Part shown: in pieces, positions 57,212 to 64,000 of the stretch
How the letters are laid out: each line of letters begins with the position of its first letter
Numbering within the stretch: the stretch's first letter is position 1
DNA from: Lineus longissimus
Lineage: Eukaryota; Nemertea; Pilidiophora; Heteronemertea; Lineidae
Length of the DNA stretch: 64,000 bases
NCBI RefSeq assembly: GCF_910592395.1
Contig: NC_088325.1
Span: 8,808,109 to 8,872,108, forward strand
Direction of reading: 5' to 3'
Made by a program: the position numbers and the translations under genes
Notes under the pieces: model-generated
Told to the model about the DNA's origin: nothing
Databases searched by the model: none
The model's input: only the letters and a program-made list of their open reading frames with translations

Positions 57212-57962
57212 CTGCGAACAGATGATTGACCACTGGTCAGGTATTTTTGAAAAGAAATCACCGGACTCGTTCGGCTTTTAGACATCAAGGTGTTGTTAGG
57301 TTCATTGAAGTCATTGACGCGCTGGTCTTGGTGTCATGAAATTACAGGGTGACCCATAACGAAAATGCATTTTGACAAAAATGTCCCTACATGTTCTTTG
57401 GCACGGCAAACATATAAATACGTTTAATGTTGCAAAATAATTGTGAATTAGATTCGCTGCTTAGGGTTGGCCCTACATGATTAAAAATCACGTACACTGT
57501 TATTTGAAAGAAATACAGTATATTTTTTCCAATTGCTCTAAATATTATTTGATGTTTAGATAACTAGCTTATCGTAATTATAACTTAACATTCACGATTA
57601 CAATTTTGTTTCGAACCAGTGGACCTTTGTTTATTTTTGGATGAGCGGGCCTTCAGACTAGCGGATCTTCTCCCACACACACATAATATGCTTATTCGCT
57701 ACGGACGTCCAGCTGACTTGAAAACTACCGGGTATGAAATGGCATTTGGGGTGAATTTTAACCATTCAGCATAAAACAAGAAGGTGGTGTCGAATATTTA
57801 AGCGGGGCTCTATCATATATATGAATACACGCTTTTTATTGCGCTCTTTATCTGTACGTTTTCAAATTGTGCACTGCATCAATTTGGACAACTGTGCGCT
57901 TCTGGGAATGTGTTAGTGTCGGGAAATTAGAAAGATCGGTAATCAGTAAGATCGTTACTCAC

Positions 57963-58256
57963 AAAATACGTTGTATGTGATCACTATGGACATCATGCGA
58001 TTGGGAATTCCTGGTCCAGTCGCCTCACAGTAGAACTTGACCTGATTATCCTGTCGCATCATTCGCCTCGTAAAAATTAAAACACGACTATTTCCCAGAA
58101 TCAGCGCCTCTTTCGTAGTCCCCTCCAGCCGTATTAATTTCACTAATGGTACTGGAATGCCGCCAATAGCTTCACATGTAAATGTTTCCGTTTGGTTTTC
58201 CGATTTGGAATTATGCGGCGGAGTTGTTGTTTTCATTTGCAAAGAATCTGGTGCAT
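57963..58256 (-). CDS. Receptor exon: Ig domain (second in window)
   Basis: The 294-bp exon has a TTTTATCTCCAG acceptor and a GTGAGT donor, in phase 1 on both sides. The junction with the previous exon gives VVYY followed by APDSLQMKTTTPP, a classic start of an Ig repeat. It has FTCEAIGGIPVP (B-strand Cys) and VKFYCEATG (F-strand Cys). The core Trp is not obvious: the C strand reads VKLIRLEG, an atypical feature also seen in some adhesion-receptor Ig domains. Confidence 0.88.
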
Positions 58257-58759
58257 CTGGAGATAAAACCCAAGACTGGTTACTGTTTTATGCTCAAGCT
58301 GATACTCTTTCAACACGACATGCCACATTACAATGTAATTTTGAAACTACCACGCGTAAACCGGCAAGTCCCCACACACATTTAGAACTTAATCATCTTG
58401 TAGTGAATAGTAGATTCTGTACAAATGGTCCTTTCCCCAGACTCACTCCACAGTACACATCTAATTACCAGGCTTATCCAATAAAGTGTCAATCGATATC
58501 GTCACATATCAAATCAGTCCTGCTGATGGTGTCGACCAATATTGCAAAGAACCAAAACCCATGTTTTATCTTTATCAACAAAATCGTCTTTTAATAACGA
58601 GTATGTGATGCTTTGAAATTTGTCGAAATCATCAGCGGGGTTGATTGTGTTGACTGGTAAAGAAAAAAAACTATTGATATTTGACCCCTCAAACTGTAAG
58701 AAAGTTGACTGGTTATACCCCATAGATATCATTAAAACGTTATGCAGAAATTGAATGGA

Positions 58760-59185
58760 ACTAAGATACGATCGGCCAAAAGCTGGACACATTCCAAACG
58801 AAGTGTCTGAGAAGAATTAAGGCATCTACTGGCCAAGGATTATCAATAACCAAGACATACTGCTAGATGCAAGCTGAAACCAATCTCTGAAGTTGTAAGG
58901 GAAATAAGATCGCACTGGATCGGTCACGAATTACACATGTTGACCGACTCCTTGCCTAGAACAGCATTAACGTGGACTCCGCAAGGAGAGCTAAAGAGGG
59001 ACATGCGCAAACCGAAGGAAACATGGAGAAGATCCATGGAGAAGGAACTCCGAGAGAAAGACCTCACATGGGAGTCAGCCAGACTGAAAGTTACCAACCG
59101 ACTTGAGTGGAGGACCGTGATTAAACCCCCATGCCACCTAACATGCCTAAGTAAGCAAGTAAGTAAGATGCTGTTTCAACCATGC
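58760..59185 (+). pseudogene. LINE reverse transcriptase C-terminal fragment
   Basis: The plus-strand reading RTALTWTPQGELKRD, KPKETWRRSMEKELREKDL and NRLEWRTVIK matches the conserved C-terminal end of many animal LINE pol proteins (a WTP...GRPKxTWRRxxEKEL pattern). Upstream, KCLRRIKA can be traced. It is 5' truncated and ends near a TAAG-type tail (AGTAAGCAAGTAAGTAAG). It lies in a receptor intron. Confidence 0.7.
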
Positions 59186-59265
59186 ATATAGTATGCACTA
59201 TGCATTATAGGTGTAAGGTGTAATAGTCCTTAATTTGAATAAACAAAAAAAAGAATAATACTCAC

Positions 59266-59535
59266 AATATACAACGAAATCCAGTTCACTGCTTTCGTTT
59301 GATCCAGCATCATTTTTCGCGTCACAAACATACTTCCCTGCATATTCCTTCGTGATGGACGAAAAATGCAGGATACTGGGTGCACTGGTCCCTGGTGAAA
59401 CAGTGTTGCCATTTTTAGTCCACGTGTACGTGACTGGTTTCGTGACGTTGACATTTTCGGCATTGCAGGTCAAATTTGCAGTGTCTCCGACAATGACCGG
59501 CGATGGGTTCGTTACTGTTGGGGTGAGGGGTGGAA
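59266..59535 (-). CDS. Receptor exon: Ig domain (first in window)
   Basis: The 270-bp exon has a CCTTGTTTCCAG acceptor and a GTGAGT donor, in phase 1 on both sides. It reads PPLTPTVTNPSPVIVGD, then ANLTCNAENV (B-strand Cys), YTWTKNGNTV (core Trp) and YAGKYVCDAKNDAGS (F-strand Y-x-C), a textbook I-set/C2 Ig domain. Phase 1 entry means at least one exon lies upstream. No signal peptide exon is found between here and the window end, so the gene continues beyond 64 kb or through an unrecognised exon. Confidence 0.92.
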
Positions 59536-62080
59536 CTGGAAACAAGGAATGAGAGAGGATATTACCGAGAGCATGTAGTAATGTTTAGACTGCCTGTGCA
59601 GTCAGTACAATTTAGTCTTTGGGGGTGGGGGGGGGGGGGGGGGGGTAGCTATAAAGGTAAGTTGTTACCAAAAGGAAGGAAAATATATTGTTTACCAATT
59701 GAGAAGTGGGTTCAAACATTTATAAACATAGACGTCTTAACCTAACCTATACTTTTAGGTATTTTTGTTGCGTAAAAATATGCGTATTCCAATTTGAATT
59801 GCGATTACCTCTCAATGACGAAGGCCAGGTATCGTAGGCTGAAGCATCTCCCATCAGGTTGGTTCAATAGACAATGACACTTGTAATGATTTGCTTATTG
59901 TTTATAGCGAGGCCGCTCACCGACCACCAACTTGCCTCTCCTTATATCGACACTACGTCTGGTGCATGCTGGTCGGGGGCGCAGATATTTAGGTTTGTTC
60001 ATTCAATAAAAGCGGTTATAAAATATTGTCTGCTACAAAGGTGTAGTGTTGTTAAGTGCCAGAGGGAACTATTTCACAGAATTTGAAAGCACTGGAAATG
60101 AGCGACATTGCTTCCCATTGGCTGAATACAGTAAGGAGAATATGGAGCCGATTGGTAATGGAAAATCCATTACAGCATTACAAAAATAGTATCAAATTGC
60201 GTCCACAACCACTTTTTTTTAAAGATCCAGATCGTATGGAGCCTTAAATTGTATAGCCAATATTTGATACAACTTATTTTGTTGAAATTAATTGTGAGTT
60301 TTGTGCACTTTTAACAGTTTGGCAAGACCACCGAGCTGCATACAACCAAGGAATTTACTGTGTATAGTGGGCTGACCTAAGGTCGAAAATCACCTCTCTT
60401 CTCGAAATCAGAGCAAAGTCATTAGCATCCCCAGATCACTTTTCAAAGTTGAAATACTCCAGGATTTATGTATCAAATTAGCTACTACGAACGATATAAG
60501 ACCTTTGTGCACTTTTTCTATATAAAAGAGACAAAATTACTCACTCAGAATGACGTTATTCCCACTGGGAACGAGTTTTGGATACTAAAAATCCATGAAA
60601 ATCCGAAGTTTTTTTGCCTTTTTTCATTAAGTTTGCTTGCCGCCACCATTTTCTAGCTAAATCATGTGACAAAAGCTTAAAACCTTGACCCCATTTACCT
60701 TAGAAGTGTTCAGAACCTGTACATTCAACACTAGAAACCTCGACTCCAGGTCAACAGCGTTGTTAGTACAGGCCGCCGCTAGATGGCGAGATCGCTTGGT
60801 GGGGGCCGTCTCCACAGTGGTGAACTGCTCACAGAAAAGGACAATTTTATGCTATAAAGACAAAGCCGGAATCAATGCAAATACCACCCTAGCAAATGGA
60901 ATTAAGTGTCAGTCCATGATACCACCATGCAGGATCATGCAAATGGTGGCAAGGTGGGGGGTCAACAGATCTAGTTGTAATTTCTACCACAGACCTGTCC
61001 TAGGGTACTATGAATAGGGTGTTCAGGTCACGTGACTTTCGACGTTCCGTAAGCGCATTTTCGCGTCACGCACAGAAAATGACGAAAAAAACCTTTCACA
61101 CCTCTTGAAGATCGGTTAATTTCGGTGTCTTATCGATGATGTATGAAGAAACCAGGAAGACCAAAGGTAAACAGGTATCTAATCTTTCATTGTCTCAAAT
61201 TTCAATGAAATTCATCGAGTATTTGGGGAGAAATTAGAAATTACGCACAACTTAGGCCGCCGTGGCGATCATCACGTCCGCCATAACGTTATGCTAATGA
61301 GGACGGCACGGGGGCGTGGCCAACTGTCACTTGCTCGTCAAATCTTTAGCGCCTTTTCCGCAAAAGGGCATATGACCTATGTAAATTATCTATCCGGAAA
61401 TGAACTCTACTGCTGAAACTCTTGCTGTTCGTCCAAAACTGGATGAAATTCCGTCAATATTTACCGATTTTAGGCATTTTCAAGATTTGACACTCCTAAA
61501 CAACACCTAATTATCCCTTCTGAAATTTCATAGAAATGATAATTAAATGGATTTAGTGGTAATTGTAAGTATAAACCTCCGTTTTGATGAAAATGATTTG
61601 ACATCTCCAGCGGAATCAAGAGTTTATAATTTATAATGTAGTTCCAACTTGGCCGATGGTGGCGCATGCCCAATTTTCGTAACACCCGGGCACTTTTCCA
61701 ATTAAATTAGCATCAGAAAATCAACTGATTTCAGTCAGTTTGGGTAGGTTTATTGTATATTTTGACAATGTTTTCATTCTTTTTATCTCGTGACAGTTGA
61801 CTAATGTTGTTCTTGACAGTCCTGAGACTCGAATGCTCTGTATTTAAAGGTTTTGTTGGGTAGTTTGGTGAAAATATCAATGTTTTTCTTTTCATTTCCT
61901 GGTTCATGCATTCAGCATTGCATGGTTTTAGTGACAGTGTGGCAGTGTTCTGTGAGTGACCAGGCCATGTTTGGCTATAGCTGTGTGTACTATAGCACCA
62001 TCTGCAACTCTGAACCAATAAAGCCTTGGGGAGATGTCTCATTGACATAAAGGATATAATTGAAAGTACCAATACCGACT
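59536..62080. other. Receptor upstream intron, nothing recognised
   Basis: No Ig-like or signal-peptide exon is visible on the minus strand. A G homopolymer tract lies at about 59622-59646. The frames 60685-61017 and 61731-62072 lack recognisable domains. Confidence 0.5.
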
Positions 62081-62140
62081 AAGATATTATTCTTTATTTT
62101 GAGGTATTATTCTTTATTTTGAGGTATTATTCTTTATCTT
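62081..62140. repeat. Three-copy 20-bp tandem repeat
   Basis: Three consecutive units resemble GAGGTATTATTCTTTATTTT, with small changes in the first and last copies. Confidence 0.85.
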
Positions 62141-62430
62141 CAGATCTGGCTGGATGAAGAGAATTGAGGCAGATTCAGCAGAGTGAGGGATTGTGGTTGT
62201 CCAGCAGCGAATACATTCGATGGTACTTGAGATGTATTATCCGTTATTTTCATCTGTAATTTGCAAATGAGTTGAATAATAATGTATGAACTTGATTTAT
62301 AACGCTTCTGGTCTTTCTGTGTCGGTTATTAGCCACATTTCAAACAGTCGATTGGCGTCCTTACTCTCATCCGATCATTTTGATATATTACAAGCCTGGT
62401 TAGAATATTAATGGTGTTGGCAGAGTTTGA

Positions 62431-62800
62431 CGGCCATCTTGGTTTCAATGGTGGCCATATTGGTTTCAACATGGCCGCCTGATGGCGGTTGCATGAAAGT
62501 GGATAAAGATTGACTGACCTCGAGCTGCATATCATACCAGTGTCTTAGTTTAAGAAACTGAAATGATATCTGCCAACATCCTTATTACTAGCAGCCATAT
62601 TCCAATATTTGTCCTTGGCGGCCATCTTGGAATGCCGCCATATTGAATTCCAACCCGAAGATCCATAATCATCAAGTTTTACTACTCCTTTGGCTTGCAA
62701 TGGGAGTCGGAGCTACAGAAAAGGTTGCGAAGTTGCATAGTTTTGGTGGCCATCTTGGATTATTGGTAGCCATCTTGGATTTTGGCGGCCATTTTGGATT
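62431..62800. repeat. Cluster of GGCCATCTTGG-type words
   Basis: GGCCATCTTGG or close variants (GGCCATATTGG, GTAGCCATCTTGG, GGCGGCCATTTTGG) occur at least seven times in 370 bases. The inverse of the core, AAGATGGC, is the known YY1-type recognition core. They may be regulatory sites or a decayed short repeat. Confidence 0.6.
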
Positions 62801-62890
62801 TGTTAGGACGGTCATCATAATATGACTCCGTTCTATAAATTTTGCTGAAAAATATTCATAAATAAGATTCCTACAGCTAAAATACTGATC

Positions 62891-63020
62891 AGTAATATAT
62901 ATATGAGGTGATAGGAATGTAGGTATTTTGAAGCTATTTTGACAAAATCCCTTACAGGCCTTTTTGCCTCAAATTAGCTTAGAAACCCCTAAGAACCAGC
63001 CACCTCATATATATATTACT
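62891..63020. repeat. 20-bp perfect inverted repeat, 90-bp spacer
   Basis: AGTAATATATATATGAGGTG at 62891-62910 is exactly inverted at 63001-63020. The pair ends about 100 bases before the start codon of the open frame at 63119. It could be a transposon terminus, a small MITE or a regulatory hairpin. Confidence 0.7.
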
Positions 63021-63118
63021 TAGGGAATACTACAGCTCAATGGGTTAATGCCTTAAAATAAATGGCCTTTTTACTGTCTTCATTATCCAAAATTCAAGGA
63101 AAAATTCAAGTAAATTAA

Positions 63119-64000
63119 ATGTATTATCCAATAGCAAATCAACATAAAAGTAAATTCACCTATGACTTCTTTAATTTAGAAGTAACTGTTAACAGTAACA
63201 ATTTCTTCAGACTACAAGAAACTAAGATAACACCTCGGTTTTTGAGCCTGAAAAATAAGAAAGACTGTCTGCGACTGGAAAAGAATCCATTATCGTTTTA
63301 CCAGAACCAATTTAACATGGCTGTTTGGTTTGCTACTACCGGTTGTGGTATTTCAATAGATGATCACTTGAATCACAGTGACCCATTGATAAGGTCAATT
63401 TACAGATTTCATGTTTACTATCAAATATTGAAGATCATGAAGAATCTAGAGATACCAATTCCAGGTGAAAGTGATTTCAATGAGACAAACAATAACATTA
63501 ACCGTAGGAAACTAGGAGGGTTATTGAGTGAATTTGGTTTAAAAGACGAATATGATTTCTCAGTGTTTGAAAGTAATGAGGGGTGGACTTCCTGGAGTGT
63601 ACCGGGTTACAACCCGAACATAACTGATCCCGGATATTACATCAATGATTCTAAAATCAATTTCTTCCTCATGCAAGTTCATGAAAATAGAATGCCACCG
63701 ATGTTCAGTAAAGACTGGGATGCTGGAATGGCTAATTTCAAATATCCAGATACCTTCATTAAGTATCATGTGAAACAACACAATAATGTATTTGATGTAG
63801 TTACACAAAATGCATGTCAAACCTATCAACAATTCATGATATTTAAATCAAACGGTTTCTCTAATCCTGGAATAGAGAGGTTGAATGACACAATAAGAAC
63901 ATATGTTTACTGTATTCTGGTTGCTCAGGCTTTGACCAGAACACCAATAATTGGAGTACCGGGTACAGAATTGGATGCTCAGAAGGAATTTAACAAACTA
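63119..64000 (+). CDS. Long open frame of unknown function, continues past window
   Basis: The ATG at 63119-63121 directly follows an in-frame TAA and opens a frame of 294 codons still open at the window end. I do not recognise the protein. Features visible: start MYYPIANQHKSKFTYDFFNL, an aromatic- and Asn-rich composition, FNMAVWFATTGCGISIDDH, SIYRFHVYYQILKIMK, an Asn-rich stretch (ETNNNINRR), and near the end GIERLNDTIRTYVYCILVAQ. There is no signal peptide or transmembrane segment. No intron is needed. The long uninterrupted frame amid transposon-rich DNA suggests a mobile-element or virus-derived gene, possibly structural, but that is inference. A 20-bp inverted repeat lies about 100 bases upstream. 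Confidence 0.75.
   Translation, partial: MYYPIANQHKSKFTYDFFNLEVTVNSNNFFRLQETKITPRFLSLKNKKDCLRLEKNPLSFYQNQFNMAVWFATTGCGISIDDHLNHSDPLIRSIYRFHVYYQILKIMKNLEIPIPGESDFNETNNNINRRKLGGLLSEFGLKDEYDFSVFESNEGWTSWSVPGYNPNITDPGYYINDSKINFFLMQVHENRMPPMFSKDWDAGMANFKYPDTFIKYHVKQHNNVFDVVTQNACQTYQQFMIFKSNGFSNPGIERLNDTIRTYVYCILVAQALTRTPIIGVPGTELDAQKEFNKL

Noticed and set aside
56919-57281. 120- and 99-codon plus-strand frames
   Set aside because: They are antisense of the Ig exon at 56918-57211.

Overview
The window looks like nuclear DNA of an invertebrate metazoan. It is AT-rich and intron-rich, with spliced exons bounded by GT-AG sites, and much of its length is recognisable transposon, MITE, SINE or LINE sequence. 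A deuterostome (echinoderm, hemichordate or cephalochordate) is my best guess. The main reason is a Ty3/gypsy element with SCAN-like Gag and protease-integrase order, the Gmr1 arrangement described from deuterostomes. This is inference, and the species cannot be read from the sequence.

One host gene dominates the right half on the minus strand, from about 59.5 kb down to 32.8 kb. Its exons encode four Ig domains (59266-59535, 57963-58256, 56918-57211, 53810-54112), an FN3 domain (51204-51521), a second FN3 domain (48884-48902 plus 44209-44465), a transmembrane helix (43564-43645) and a 222-residue tyrosine-rich cytoplasmic tail (32820-33489). All extracellular exons join in phase 1, the helix exon joins the tail through a split Trp codon, and the frame is open throughout. 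This is an Ig/FN3 adhesion receptor of echinoid/nephrin type. Its signal peptide and any earlier Ig domains lie beyond the window.

The second FN3 exon is split by a 4.4-kb LTR retrotransposon inserted antisense to the gene (44467-48883; LTRs about 99% identical). The element has Gag, protease and integrase but no reverse transcriptase or RNase H. Removing it restores the exon frame exactly. Without splicing around it, the receptor would lose its membrane anchor and tail.

The 10-kb intron before the tail exon holds a complete Tc1/mariner element (34251-38515) with long TIRs, TA target sites and an apparently uninterrupted three-exon DD34E transposase. Other receptor introns hold a tRNA-derived SINE, a LINE fragment, MITEs and tandem repeats.

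The left 25 kb is a transposon graveyard: four pogo/Tigger-like (DDE_1) copies, a PIF/Harbinger deletion derivative, several MITEs, two striking palindromes (8659-9612 and 15305-15527), an odd element with 443-bp terminal direct repeats (18925-20359), and a 1.1-kb minisatellite. From 25.8 to 31 kb there are two broken LINE copies and dispersed repeats. At the extreme right, a long open frame of unknown function (63119 to beyond the window end) starts just after a 20-bp inverted repeat.
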